From positions 1 through 36,790 of the forward strand of contig JAHEPY010000092.1 in the NCBI GenBank assembly GCA_019561565.1: a stretch of DNA of 36,790 nt. Reading direction: 5' to 3'. The DNA is from Methanothermococcus sp. SCGC AD-155-M21 (GTDB lineage Archaea; AGJL01; Methanococci; Methanococcales; Methanococcaceae). This document shows, one piece after another, positions 1 to 9,117 of the stretch. The notes beneath the pieces were generated by a model. The model searched no databases. It had not been told where the DNA came from and saw nothing but the letters and a program-made list of their open reading frames with translations. The position numbers and the translations under genes were made by a program. Position 1 is the stretch's first letter, and every line of letters starts with the position of its first letter.

Positions 1-204
1 TGTATATTTTGTAATATTTAGGGGTTTTATATCTTTATGGTATATATATTTTCCATATATATACATTATATTTAAAAATAGTTTAATTTGCCATTCAATA
101 AATTAATTTTTTAAAATAGACCATTAATTCCATGGAGTATATAAAAATTATGATTATATTATATTTATAGAATAAAATAAAATATAAATACATAAAGAAT
201 ATTA

Positions 205-214
205 TTTATATAAT
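205..214 (+). promoter_or_regulatory. candidate TATA box for glycogen synthase
   Basis: TTTATATAAT matches the archaeal TATA-box form and lies about 42 bases upstream of the likely TTG start at 257, a distance that fits a short leader. The flank is so AT-rich that chance matches are common. The rest of 1-204 shows nothing recognisable. Confidence 0.35.
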
Positions 215-256
215 TATTGTTGTACATTATATGCATAATCTATGGGGGTGATTTTT

Positions 257-1834
257 TTGAAAATTGCAATATTGGCCCCTACCATAGCACCTTTAACTTC
301 CATAGGGGGATTGGGGGATGTTATAAGGGACCTGTCCAAATTTTTAAAAAATAAGGGAAATGATGTAATTTTAATAACCCTTGACCATGATAATAAAATA
401 TCCAATCTAAAGCATAACATTGATGCAACCATGGATATAAAATTCCAAGGAACTTCCCTTAAATTCAATATTATAAAAACTAAGCATCCCACTACAGGAG
501 TAGATATTGTAGGTTTTAGTAATGAAAAAATTAATACGATGGATACATGGGATTCATTAAAATACGAATTATTTGCTGATCTATTGGTAAATTATTTAGA
601 TGGATTCCAGGATGTAGATTGTGTTTCAGGACATGATTGGCCATGTGGCCTTGCAATAGCAAAGTGCCATGAAAAATTGGATCTGCCCACTACAATGACA
701 ATACATAATGAGGCCTTTAAGGGACCAATGAAGGAGTACAAAGGAATAACTATGACTTTTTTAGAGTTGGGAATATGCTATAGTGATGCATTTAATACTG
801 TGAGCCCAACCCACAGTGAGGAAATAAAATCCATTGGTTTTATCTTGGATCAAAGCAAAATAAAGCCCTTTCACGGCATATTAAATGGTATAGACACTGA
901 AGAGATTAATCCAGGTAATTTAGTAAATTATGTTATTTCATGCTCTGACAATAAAATAGATCCAAGAAAATTGGGAATTTTTTTAGAGGATTATGGTATA
1001 GGGGATGGATATATTGTTAAACCAAAGATAAAATATTCCTGGTTCTTTAATGTTAATAATTTAAATAAATATATTGAAGAATGGAACAACATTGATAAAA
1101 GTACAATAACTGGGACAGATGTTCAATTATATGGAAATATAAAATGCAATGATATAAATACGCCATTAATCGGATTTGTTGGCAGAGCAACATATCAAAA
1201 GGGGTTTGATATAATATTTGAGGCATTTTCCCAATTATTTGAGGAAAGGAATATAAAACTTGTTATGCTTTCCAAGGGAGAAAGATCCATAGAGGAAAAG
1301 ATGAGAGACTTTGCTGAAAGTTATAGTAATAATGTTATCTCCCTAATAGGACACTGCCCTCCACTGGTTCCTATTCTCTATGGAGGATCTGATTGGAGTA
1401 TAGTACCCTCGGTATGGGAACCCTGCGGTTTAACTCAGATGGAATCCATGGCCTATGGTACGCCAGTAATAGCAAGGGAGGTTGGGGGTTTAAAGGACAC
1501 TATAATACCTCTAAATCCAGATCCTATAGTAAATCCTAACTTTGATAGGGCCACAGGAGTACTATTTAAAAATTATGATAAACATGGCTTAAAATGGGGA
1601 GTGGAGCATGCCCTTAATTGGACATTCTATAGGTTAAGGGATTTATGTTTATATGTCACATATCAACATAGTAATTGTCCAGATAGTCCCTATGATAAAA
1701 ATGGGCCTTTAAATAAATTTATGGAAAATTGCCAAAATCATGCAATTAGAAATTTAAGTTGGCAAAATAATAACAGTATTAATAAATATAAGGGGTTATT
1801 TGGAGGTTCTATATATGAGCACTATATGAGATAA
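257..1834 (+). CDS. glgA: glycogen synthase, GT5 family
   Basis: The product is a 525-residue starch/glycogen-synthase-type glycosyltransferase expected to extend alpha-1,4-glucan from a nucleotide sugar in the cytoplasm. The N-terminus has the GT5 nucleotide-sugar loop (SIGGLGDVIRDLSKF). The C-terminal Rossmann half carries GFVGRATYQKGFDI and the donor-site segment PSVWEPCGLTQMESMAYGTP. I chose the TTG at 257 because GGGGGTGAT ends at 252, four bases before it, and the protein then begins KIAILAPT as in the family. The ATG at 242 lies at the edge of that ribosome site and would add five residues. Pgi and ADP-dependent phosphofructokinase follow on the same strand, as I recall for MJ1606-MJ1605-MJ1604 of Methanocaldococcus jannaschii. 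Family assignment is secure; glycogen as the product is inferred. Confidence 0.93.
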   Translation: MKIAILAPTIAPLTSIGGLGDVIRDLSKFLKNKGNDVILITLDHDNKISNLKHNIDATMDIKFQGTSLKFNIIKTKHPTTGVDIVGFSNEKINTMDTWDSLKYELFADLLVNYLDGFQDVDCVSGHDWPCGLAIAKCHEKLDLPTTMTIHNEAFKGPMKEYKGITMTFLELGICYSDAFNTVSPTHSEEIKSIGFILDQSKIKPFHGILNGIDTEEINPGNLVNYVISCSDNKIDPRKLGIFLEDYGIGDGYIVKPKIKYSWFFNVNNLNKYIEEWNNIDKSTITGTDVQLYGNIKCNDINTPLIGFVGRATYQKGFDIIFEAFSQLFEERNIKLVMLSKGERSIEEKMRDFAESYSNNVISLIGHCPPLVPILYGGSDWSIVPSVWEPCGLTQMESMAYGTPVIAREVGGLKDTIIPLNPDPIVNPNFDRATGVLFKNYDKHGLKWGVEHALNWTFYRLRDLCLYVTYQHSNCPDSPYDKNGPLNKFMENCQNHAIRNLSWQNNNSINKYKGLFGGSIYEHYMR

Positions 1835-1998
1835 TATAATATTTATTTATGGGTTTTTAAGGGAATAAAAAATAATAAATAAATTAATAATTAAAATTAA
1901 CAATAATTAATGAATATATTTAAAAAATGAATTAAATAATAAATAATAATTTTAATTTTATACTTATGTATTAACTTTATAAAATTATAGGGGGTAAT

Positions 1999-3309
1999 AT
2001 GATTAGTTATTTTGATTATAAAAATACTACAGAGGAAAAAATAGGTAATGAAGGAATATCCCTAAGGGATGTTGAGGCCATGAGTGATACTATAAATAAA
2101 GCCTATAATGGAGTAATTAACAAATATAAAAATAAAGAATTGGGATTTATGGATGTAATATATGATGAGGATTTAAACAAATACTATGAACTAAGTAAAT
2201 ACTATAAGGATTATGAATATATTGTAATTATAGGCATGGGAGGCTCTATCTTAGGAACTCAGATGGTATATGAGGGCATCCATGGAATATATTACAATGA
2301 ATTAAATTCTAATAGTAAAAAAGTTTATTTTTTGGATAATTCTGACCCTGAGAAATTATATGATATTCTTAAAATAGTGGATTTAAAAAAAACACTTTTA
2401 TTTGTAATAAGTAAATCTGGAAATACCGTAGAAACCTTGGCAAACTTTTTTATTATTAAGGAGAAAATGGATAGGATAGGATGTAGTAATAATATCATAA
2501 TAATCTCAAGTGGGGGCATTTTAAAGAATATTGCTGAGAAGGAAGGGTATATGTTATTTGATGTTCCTGAAAATGTTGGAGGTAGATTTTCAGTACTATC
2601 CTCTGTGGGCCTGGCTCCAATGTCCTGTATGGGGATAGATATTAAAGGATTAATTGAGGGGGCAAGGGATATGGATAAGTTATGTAAAAATGAAGATGTA
2701 TTTAAAAATCCTGCCCTTATGAATGCCTTAATTCACTATATATTCTTAAATAGGGGAAAAAGTATTTCTGTGCTTATGCCATACATTGAAAGACTTCATA
2801 AGTTTGGTATATGGTATAGGCAGTTATGGGCCGAGAGCCTTGGAAAAGATGGAAAGGGCCAAACTCCAGTAATATCCATTGGAGCAAAGGATCAACACTC
2901 CCAACTTCAACTTTATTTAGATGGTCCAAAGGATAAAATAATTACATTTTTAAAAGTAAAAAAGTTTAAGGAGGATTTTATTATTAAGTATCAAAATCAT
3001 TATTTAAATAATCATAAACTATCTAAACTTATAAATTTTGAACAATTAGGAACTGAAGGGGCCTTAACCTCCAAGGGCATCCCAAATATCTCCATAGTAC
3101 TTGAGGAATTAAACGAGTACTCCCTTGGAAAGTTAATATACATGTATGAGATAGGAACTGCATTTATGGGCGAGATGATGGGAATAAATACATTTAACCA
3201 GCCTGCAGTGGAGGAAGGTAAAATAATAACGAGGAAATTATTGGAGGGTAAATCCATCGAAAATATGATGAAAAATAAATTAAATGAAAAATATTTAATT
3301 GAAATGTAA
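1999..3309 (+). CDS. pgi: glucose-6-phosphate isomerase
   Basis: This 436-residue protein belongs to the classical PGI superfamily and interconverts glucose-6-phosphate and fructose-6-phosphate. Visible signatures are the SIS-type sugar-phosphate segment VIGMGGSILGTQ near residue 77, FVISKSGNTVETLANF in the middle, and the PGI signature around DQHSQLQLY near residue 297. The C-terminus has the conserved GTAFMGEMMGINTFNQPAVEEGK region. GGGGGTAAT stands directly before the ATG and supports this start. The gene is 164 bases after glgA and about 120 before pfkC, so they could be co-transcribed or separately promoted. It supplies the step between the phosphofructokinase product and the glucose phosphates used for glycogen. 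Confidence 0.94.
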   Translation: MISYFDYKNTTEEKIGNEGISLRDVEAMSDTINKAYNGVINKYKNKELGFMDVIYDEDLNKYYELSKYYKDYEYIVIIGMGGSILGTQMVYEGIHGIYYNELNSNSKKVYFLDNSDPEKLYDILKIVDLKKTLLFVISKSGNTVETLANFFIIKEKMDRIGCSNNIIIISSGGILKNIAEKEGYMLFDVPENVGGRFSVLSSVGLAPMSCMGIDIKGLIEGARDMDKLCKNEDVFKNPALMNALIHYIFLNRGKSISVLMPYIERLHKFGIWYRQLWAESLGKDGKGQTPVISIGAKDQHSQLQLYLDGPKDKIITFLKVKKFKEDFIIKYQNHYLNNHKLSKLINFEQLGTEGALTSKGIPNISIVLEELNEYSLGKLIYMYEIGTAFMGEMMGINTFNQPAVEEGKIITRKLLEGKSIENMMKNKLNEKYLIEM

Positions 3310-3431
3310 TAAAAAATATTAAAAAAAGAGATAATTAATAAAAAAATTATAAAAAAATTAATAATAATAATCAAGATTGTATTTTAGATTATAATAATTA
3401 AAGGGTTTAATATCCTCACTTGGGAGAAAAT

Positions 3432-4943
3432 ATGAAAAATATGGAAGATATTAAAAAATCCATTAATAATAATGAAATAAATTATAATAAAAATGATATG
3501 GACAACAGCCGAGATAATTCCTACAGTGAGATTATAGAAATTATAAATAATTTTTCCAATATTAGCGTATTTTTGGCATATAATGCCAATGTTGATGGAA
3601 TAAAATTTTTTAAAGATGGGAGGGAAGTGGAAGAACTAATAAATCACTTTGATATAGGGGAAATAATAGAAACTATGGAAAAATACCCTAGGAAGATAAA
3701 AAGTCCAGTGGATTTTGTTGCAAGATTAATACACTGTATGGAAAATGGAAAACCTGCAGAGATACCGATTGTTGAGGATGAATCATTAAATAATTGGTTC
3801 AATAGAATAAAATACGATGAGGAAAGAATAGGGGGGCAAGTTGGAATAATCTCCAATCTACTATCTCTATTAAATTTAAAAAGGATTATAGCCTATACTC
3901 CACTACTATCAAAAAAGCAGTCTGAAATGTTTAATGATAGTGATAATTTACTATATCCAGTTGTTATTGATGGGAAATTATTCTTAAAAAAGCCTAAGGA
4001 GGCCTATAAGGAGGAGGATCCCTTAAAGATAAATCGTATTTTTGAATATGGGGAGAACCTTGAATTTTTCTTAGGGGAGAAAAAAATAACAACACCTCAT
4101 GCCAATAGACTTATTGTTGCCTCAAGACCTGATAAATTAAGGATAGAAATAGGGGAAGACTTAAAAAAGAAACTAGTGGAAATTGGGGAGATTGTAGATT
4201 GTGCAATTCTCTCAGGATACCAGGGAATAAAGGAAAGATACTCCGATGGTAAGGATGACCATTACTACATTAAAAGAGTCAAAGAGGATATAGATCTATT
4301 AAAGAGAAATAAGGGTATAAAAATACATTTAGAGTTTGCATCCATCCAGAGTAAAAGATTGAGAAAAATGATTGTGGATAATATAATCCCAAAAGTGGAT
4401 TCCTTAGGTATGGATGAGACTGAAATAGCAAATGTTATCAATGTTATGGGACATGAGGACTTTAGTAATATAATATTAAAAAATAGTAGAATTGAGGATG
4501 TTTTATATGCCTCAAAGATATTACTTGAGGAGCATGATAATTTAGAGATTGTACAGGTTCATACTCTATACTATATAATGTGCCTTTGTAGAAAAGATAA
4601 TTTACTTAGCGAAGGGGAACTTGAAAAAACTTTGGACTTAGCCACTATTTTGGCAGGCACAAAGGCCAAATTAGGTAAAATATTAAATATTGGGGATCTA
4701 AAGGAAGGGGCTAAAATTCCCTACAATAAACATGAGGGATTCTTTAAAAAAGTTATAAGGGATTTAAGGAAAAGTCCAGAATATAGGGATTATAAAATTG
4801 CACTTGTACCTTCAAGATTGGTAAAAAATCCCAAATCCACTGTTGGACTTGGGGATACCATATCCTCTGGAGCATTTATTGGATATGTGTCTATGTTATG
4901 GAATAAAATCATAAATAAAAATATTAAAAATAAAAATAATTAA
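3432..4943 (+). CDS. pfkC: ADP-dependent phosphofructokinase (possibly with glucokinase activity)
   Basis: The product is a 503-residue member of the ADP-dependent sugar kinase family (ribokinase fold), which phosphorylates fructose-6-phosphate with ADP in the modified archaeal Embden-Meyerhof pathway. Substrate-side sequence FLAYNANVDGIKFF lies near residue 45 and the catalytic anion-hole motif VGLGDTISSG near residues 471-480. The methanococcal enzyme is known to phosphorylate glucose as well; that is family knowledge, not seen here. I prefer ATG 3432 because GGGAG at 3422-3426 is well placed; a TTG at 3420 would overlap that site. The first 25 residues are N/K/D-rich and look like a poorly conserved extension. 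The last ten or so residues (KIINKNIKNKNN) resemble translated spacer. The gene converges on the connectase gene with 19 bases between stops. Confidence 0.9.
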   Translation: MKNMEDIKKSINNNEINYNKNDMDNSRDNSYSEIIEIINNFSNISVFLAYNANVDGIKFFKDGREVEELINHFDIGEIIETMEKYPRKIKSPVDFVARLIHCMENGKPAEIPIVEDESLNNWFNRIKYDEERIGGQVGIISNLLSLLNLKRIIAYTPLLSKKQSEMFNDSDNLLYPVVIDGKLFLKKPKEAYKEEDPLKINRIFEYGENLEFFLGEKKITTPHANRLIVASRPDKLRIEIGEDLKKKLVEIGEIVDCAILSGYQGIKERYSDGKDDHYYIKRVKEDIDLLKRNKGIKIHLEFASIQSKRLRKMIVDNIIPKVDSLGMDETEIANVINVMGHEDFSNIILKNSRIEDVLYASKILLEEHDNLEIVQVHTLYYIMCLCRKDNLLSEGELEKTLDLATILAGTKAKLGKILNIGDLKEGAKIPYNKHEGFFKKVIRDLRKSPEYRDYKIALVPSRLVKNPKSTVGLGDTISSGAFIGYVSMLWNKIINKNIKNKNN

Positions 4944-4962
4944 TATTATTTTTTGCCGTATA

Positions 4963-5841
4963 TTATTTTTTACATATTATGTAGTTTGTTTTAATTGGGA
5001 TATTATCCCTATTCTTTATTTTTAAGGTACCATCTTCTATTACTATTATATCTCCCTCATTTACATCTCCCTCAATATCTATTTCCTTAAATTGTTTTGG
5101 ATTTGGACATATTTTATCTATGGCTAAATGTTCATCATCTAAAAGAAGTTTTCCATCTTTAATAATGCCTACTTCTCCATTATTTTCTATTTTATCTGCA
5201 ACTGTCATTACCCTTTTAAAATCTATCATTTTTTGTCTTAATTCTTCCCTGTATTCCATTAACTCTTTTATATCCTGTTCAATAACTTTTTCCAGATCAT
5301 CTTCCCTTTTATCAATATATATTATATCAAATTCCTCAGATAATGTTGGGCCATCGCATTTTCTTAGGACTTCCTCTAATATATTCTTTACCTCTTCAAT
5401 GTTCATTCTTCCAAAATCATACATATATTTTTTTAACTCTTTTTGGACTATTTCCTTTAAATATTTATTTCCAAAAATAATAAGGCCCATACCTTCTTTA
5501 AGGGATTTTTTTGTAATTTCATCGTTCAATATATCCACAATAGCACATTTTCCCTTTGTTAAATACATCCTTCTCCTCTGGGAGTTGAGCCCTATGGATT
5601 TAACCTCTCCAATTAAAACATTATTTATTTTTTTTATTTTGGTTCTTTCATCTTCAATATATATTTTTATTCCTAATTCTTTGGCCTTTTCTTTTAGATC
5701 TTCGTCATTCTTTATTTTTCCAGAATACAAACTTTTTTCAAGATCCTCTCTCTTTTTGGGATCTCCTCTAAATATGATATTTCGCTTATCTCCTGCAATT
5801 ACTGCTCCATTGTTTCCATAATATCCAATTATTACGCTCAT
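4963..5841 (-). CDS. DUF2121 Ntn-hydrolase, connectase-like protein ligase
   Basis: This 292-residue protein begins MSVIIGYYGNNGAVIAGDKRNI, the hallmark of the methanogen DUF2121 family, distant relatives of proteasome beta subunits. A characterised member, connectase (M. jannaschii MJ0548 as I recall), ligates proteins at a KDPGA-type motif in the MtrA subunit of the methyl-H4MPT:coenzyme M methyltransferase. After Met removal, Ser would be the N-terminal nucleophile. The N-terminal half is the proteasome-like domain. A helical, charged middle (DLEKVIEQDIKELMEYREELRQK) leads to a small C-terminal beta domain (GDVNEGDIIVIEDGTLKIK). GGTGAT lies four bases before the ATG. It is transcribed divergently from psmA. 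Family assignment is firm; ligase activity is inferred. Confidence 0.85.
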   Translation of the reverse strand: MSVIIGYYGNNGAVIAGDKRNIIFRGDPKKREDLEKSLYSGKIKNDEDLKEKAKELGIKIYIEDERTKIKKINNVLIGEVKSIGLNSQRRRMYLTKGKCAIVDILNDEITKKSLKEGMGLIIFGNKYLKEIVQKELKKYMYDFGRMNIEEVKNILEEVLRKCDGPTLSEEFDIIYIDKREDDLEKVIEQDIKELMEYREELRQKMIDFKRVMTVADKIENNGEVGIIKDGKLLLDDEHLAIDKICPNPKQFKEIDIEGDVNEGDIIVIEDGTLKIKNRDNIPIKTNYIICKK

Positions 5842-5875
5842 TTTATCACCTTTAATAAATTAAAGTATTGGCATT

Positions 5876-5884
5876 GATATAAAT
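5876..5884 (-). promoter_or_regulatory. candidate TATA box for connectase-like gene
   Basis: On the minus strand the bases read ATTTATATC, about 35 bases upstream of the ATG at 5841, as expected for a short-leader archaeal promoter. The remainder of the 404-base divergent spacer up to psmA is AT-rich without other structure I can support. Confidence 0.35.
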
Positions 5885-6148
5885 ATGATATGGCATTAAT
5901 AGATGTAATATTCAAAAAAATATTAAATTAAAATATAATTAAAAAATATAATTAAAAATTATTTTAATAGTTATAAAAATATTTTTATTTTATGTATGGT
6001 ATTATTTATATATTTTTGTATATTTTTATATTTTTTAAGATATAATGTCTTAAAAAATAACTTATATATAATAAAATTAATAAAAGGATAATAAAATAAA
6101 AATAGAATAAAAAAATAAATAAATTAAAAAGTAATGAAAATCTTTAAC

Positions 6149-6158
6149 TTTATATATG
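6149..6158 (+). promoter_or_regulatory. candidate TATA box for the psmA operon
   Basis: TTTATATATG, preceded by an A/G-rich stretch that could serve as a BRE, lies about 88 bases before the psmA start. This would give a leader of roughly 60 bases. It is a motif match only. Confidence 0.35.
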
Positions 6159-6245
6159 TGTAATTATATTTTTTATTATTCCATAACAAAACATAATTCT
6201 AAATAAAACATAATAATTAATTTTTTTATAAAACGGAGGGAAACA

Positions 6246-7052
6246 ATGCAGCAATTTCCAGCATCAGGATATGATAGAGCAATTACAGTATTTAGCCCAG
6301 AGGGAAGATTATATCAGGTAGAATATGCAAGAGAGGCTGTTAGACGAGGTACTACGGCCATAGGTATTAAATGTAATGAAGGAGTACTTTTGGCAGTGGA
6401 TAGGAGAGTTACAAGTAATTTGATAGAGGTATGTTCTGTAGAAAAAATATTTCAAATAGATGACCATATAATGGCAGCAACATCAGGACTTGTGGCAGAT
6501 GCTCGGGTAATAATTGATAAATCCAGAATTGAGGCCCAAGTAAACAGAATAACCTATGATGAACCAATAACAGTTGAGGCCCTTGCAAAAAAAATCTGCG
6601 ATGTTAAACAGGCCTATACCCAACATGGAGGAGTTAGACCATTTGGAATATCCCTTTTAATTGCAGGTATAGATAGGCATAGTTCAAGATTATTTGAAAC
6701 AGATCCTAGTGGAGCCCTAATAGAATATAAGGCATCAGCAATAGGTTCTGGAAGATCCACAGCAATGGAAATCTTGGAGAGTAAATATAGAGAAGATATG
6801 TCCTTAGAGGAATCTTTAGAATTGGCAGTGTATATTTTATACAAAATCTCTGAAGAGTCATTGGATCCCAAAAATGTGGATATGTCAGTGATTAAAATAG
6901 AGGATAAGGTTATGGAAAAATTACCTTATGATAAAATTGAAAAACTTATGGATAATGCTTTAAAAAAGATTAAATCTGAGGAAGAAGAAAAGGAAGAAAA
7001 GGAAGATGAGGATGATAAGGAAGATGAAGGGAAGGCAAACTCAGAGGAATAA
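6246..7052 (+). CDS. psmA: proteasome subunit alpha
   Basis: This 268-residue protein forms the outer rings of the archaeal 20S proteasome. The N-terminus (YDRAITVFSPEGRLYQVEYA) is the alpha-type signature, which includes the YDR gate residues, followed by RRGTTAIGIK and the GVRPFGISLLIAGID strand. There is no N-terminal Thr nucleophile, as expected for an alpha subunit. The last 26 or so residues are an almost purely charged E/K/D tail, which could project from the ring surface. GGAGGG precedes the ATG by five bases. It heads the operon that continues with SBDS, L37Ae, RpoP, Brix, Pcc1 and prefoldin beta; the gap to SBDS is 132 bases. Confidence 0.97.
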   Translation: MQQFPASGYDRAITVFSPEGRLYQVEYAREAVRRGTTAIGIKCNEGVLLAVDRRVTSNLIEVCSVEKIFQIDDHIMAATSGLVADARVIIDKSRIEAQVNRITYDEPITVEALAKKICDVKQAYTQHGGVRPFGISLLIAGIDRHSSRLFETDPSGALIEYKASAIGSGRSTAMEILESKYREDMSLEESLELAVYILYKISEESLDPKNVDMSVIKIEDKVMEKLPYDKIEKLMDNALKKIKSEEEEKEEKEDEDDKEDEGKANSEE

Positions 7053-7184
7053 ATTGGATGGCATGGATAATAGGGAATAATATTAAAGGGAAATAATCTT
7101 ATAAAGGAAGTAATATTATATCACATAGTGATAATACTTTGGTTTTATATATCGAAAGGTATATAAATAAAATTAGGGATAATT

Positions 7185-7886
7185 ATGGTGTCGTTAGAAA
7201 GGGCCGTAATTGCACGGCTTCAATCCCATGGGGAAAAATTTGAAATATTGGTGGATCCATACTTGGCTGCCAAATTAAAGGAAGGCCAGGATATAGAAAT
7301 ATCTGATATATTGGCTTCTGAGGCCATATATAAGGATTCTGGAAAGGGAGAAAAGGCTCCAGAAGATCTTTTAAAAAAAGTTTTCGGAACTATGGATATT
7401 TTTGAAATTGCAAAAAAAATAATAATAAAGGGGAATGTCCAACTTACTGCCCAGCAGAGAAAAGAGATGAAGGAACAGAAAAAAAAACAGATTGTTTCAT
7501 TGATTGCAAGGAATACCATAAATCCACAAACAGATACTCCTCATCCTCCAAAGAGGATTGAAAATGCCTTGGAGGAAATAAGGGCCAATATAGATATTTA
7601 TAAATCTGCTGAAGAGCAGATCCCTAACATTATTAAAGACCTTAAAAGGGTATTGCCAATTAAATTTGAAAAAAGGGAGATTGCAGTTAAAATACCTCCT
7701 GAATACTCTACCTCAGTTTATCATATTGTCCATGAATATGGTTCCATAAAACAGGAGGAGTGGCAGCCAGATGGATCACTTGTATTTGTAATAGAAATAC
7801 CCAGTGGAATAGAAAACGAGTTTTATAGCCATTTGAATAAAATTGCCAAAGGTAATGTTCAAACCAAGGTTTTAAAAAAATTCTAA
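7185..7886 (+). CDS. SBDS/SDO1-family ribosome maturation protein
   Basis: The 233-residue product is the archaeal SBDS homolog, in eukaryotes the factor that works with the EFL1 GTPase to release eIF6 from the large subunit. The N-terminal FYSH domain is visible (VIARLQSHGEKFEILVDPYLAAKLKEG and ASEAIYKDSGKGEKA). The helical middle contains RKEMKEQKKKQIVSLIARNTINPQTDTPHPP, which is very characteristic. A C-terminal ferredoxin-like domain follows. The start is the ATG at 7185 with AGGGAT upstream. In many archaea Rrp4, Rrp41 and Rrp42 follow this gene; here the next gene is rpl37Ae, 112 bases on. Confidence 0.95.
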   Translation: MVSLERAVIARLQSHGEKFEILVDPYLAAKLKEGQDIEISDILASEAIYKDSGKGEKAPEDLLKKVFGTMDIFEIAKKIIIKGNVQLTAQQRKEMKEQKKKQIVSLIARNTINPQTDTPHPPKRIENALEEIRANIDIYKSAEEQIPNIIKDLKRVLPIKFEKREIAVKIPPEYSTSVYHIVHEYGSIKQEEWQPDGSLVFVIEIPSGIENEFYSHLNKIAKGNVQTKVLKKF

Positions 7887-7998
7887 GTAATACTTATATT
7901 TTATATTTAAAATATTATTAATTTAAAATTTTAAAACAAAGTAATAAATTAAAATATAATTTAAAAATATTAAAATGATATCTAAAAGGGTGATATAT

Positions 7999-8289
7999 AT
8001 GCCAGAATTTAGCCATACTAAGAAAGTAGGTTCCTCAGGAAGATTTGGACCAAGATATGGTAGAAAAATTAGAGTTAGAGTAAGAGATGTAGAGATAAAG
8101 CAGAAAAAAAAGTATAAGTGCCCAGTTTGTGGATTCCCAAAATTAAGGAGGGTTAGTACCTCAATATGGCTATGTAAAAAATGCGATGCCAAAATAGCAG
8201 GGGGAGCCTATACTCCAGAAACTGGTGCTGGTAAAGTTGTAACAAAGGCTATTAGAAGGGTTATAGAGAGTAAAAGTAAGGAAATTTAA
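7999..8289 (+). CDS. rpl37ae: 50S ribosomal protein L37Ae (eL43)
   Basis: This 96-residue basic protein is the archaeal/eukaryotic L37Ae, a zinc-ribbon protein of the large ribosomal subunit. Cys41, Cys44, Cys59 and Cys62 form the C2C2 zinc site ([11 protein letters not shown] then WLCKKC), followed by the conserved [15 protein letters not shown] place the start at ATG 7999, four bases after GGGTGAT (7988-7994). The in-frame ATG at 7975 lies upstream of that ribosome site and would add eight unconserved residues. The gene precedes rpoP by 75 bases, the usual archaeal arrangement. Confidence 0.96.
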   Translation: MPEFSHTKKVGSSGRFGPRYGRKIRVRVRDVEIKQKKKYKCPVCGFPKLRRVSTSIWLCKKCDAKIAGGAYTPETGAGKVVTKAIRRVIESKSKEI

Positions 8290-8364
8290 TTACCATCTTG
8301 CTACATTAAATATATTTATTATTTCTTTTTATTTTATATTTCTTTTTTATACATTGGTGAGATT

Positions 8365-8505
8365 ATGGCAGAATATAAATGCTCCAAATGTGGTAGGATT
8401 ATCTACTCAGATGAATTAAGTTTAAAGGCAAAGTGCCCACATTGTAGTAATAAAATTCTAATAAAATTAAGACCAAAGGTTGTTAAAAAAATAATAGCAA
8501 GATAA
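8365..8505 (+). CDS. rpoP: RNA polymerase subunit Rpo12 (RpoP)
   Basis: A 46-codon reading frame encodes the small zinc-ribbon subunit P of archaeal RNA polymerase. Cys6, Cys9, Cys24 and Cys27 (YKCSKCGR and KCPHCSNK) form the zinc site, followed by a short basic C-terminus ending LRPKVVKKIIAR. GGTGAG precedes the ATG by four bases. It sits between rpl37ae (75 bases before) and the Brix gene (14 bases after), its standard position in the archaeal proteasome/ribosome operon. Its small size makes it easy to miss in automated annotation. Confidence 0.95.
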   Translation: MAEYKCSKCGRIIYSDELSLKAKCPHCSNKILIKLRPKVVKKIIAR

Positions 8506-8519
8506 ACACTGGTAAAAAA

Positions 8520-9056
8520 ATGATTGTGATAACCACATCACGAAAGCCCTCCCAAAGAACTAGAAGTTTTGTAAATGATTTGGCAAGGGTACTTTCTGGA
8601 AAGGTTTTAACAAGGGGTAAAACTTCCTTACGTGAAATATTAAATAATTATCCTAAGATAATACTCATAGGAGAATACAAAGGAAATCCTGGCAAAATAA
8701 AATTTTATAACAGTATTAAGGGTAAATTATTAATATTATCCATATCTGTAAAACTTCAAAGGGAAGTTTGCAATAGGGAGATAGAAAACATAGAATGCAA
8801 AATAAATATGGAATTTTTTGGAGATGCCATAAAATATAAAAGTTTATTTTACGATTTTTTTGAAGATTTTGGAATACTTGATAAGAATTCCTATTTTAGA
8901 ATGTCCTTTGAAGGCAATCCTTTGAAAAATGACAGAGAACAGGATGTTCTATTTTATATTCAATTTTATATGGACAATGAAAAAATAGGCCCATTAATCT
9001 CTGTTAAATCACTAAAGGTAATAAATACCAACGAGAATATTTATAAAGATGGATAA
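8520..9056 (+). CDS. Brix domain (Imp4-like) ribosome biogenesis protein
   Basis: The 178-residue protein begins MIVITTSRKPSQRTRSFVNDLARVL, the sigma70-like RNA-binding motif typical of archaeal Brix/Imp4 proteins, and continues with the CTRGKTSLREI-type element seen here as VLTRGKTSLREILNNY. The C-terminal half is the second alpha/beta half of the Brix fold and is poorly conserved. The eukaryotic relatives act in pre-rRNA processing and subunit assembly. The ribosome site before the ATG is weak, and only 14 bases separate it from rpoP, so translational coupling is likely. Confidence 0.9.
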   Translation: MIVITTSRKPSQRTRSFVNDLARVLSGKVLTRGKTSLREILNNYPKIILIGEYKGNPGKIKFYNSIKGKLLILSISVKLQREVCNREIENIECKINMEFFGDAIKYKSLFYDFFEDFGILDKNSYFRMSFEGNPLKNDREQDVLFYIQFYMDNEKIGPLISVKSLKVINTNENIYKDG

Positions 9057-9117
9057 TATATGATAATTGTATATAATAATTGTATATAATAATCATTAGG
9101 TAATATAAAGGGATAGT

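Noticed and set aside
5120-5821. Long open frame on the plus strand opposite the connectase gene
   Set aside because: It is Ser/Phe/Ile-rich low-complexity sequence complementary to a well-supported gene with a perfect ribosome site; typical antisense shadow.
7975-7998. Upstream ATG of rpl37ae
   Set aside because: GGGTGAT lies between this ATG and the one at 7999, and the added residues are not part of the conserved protein.
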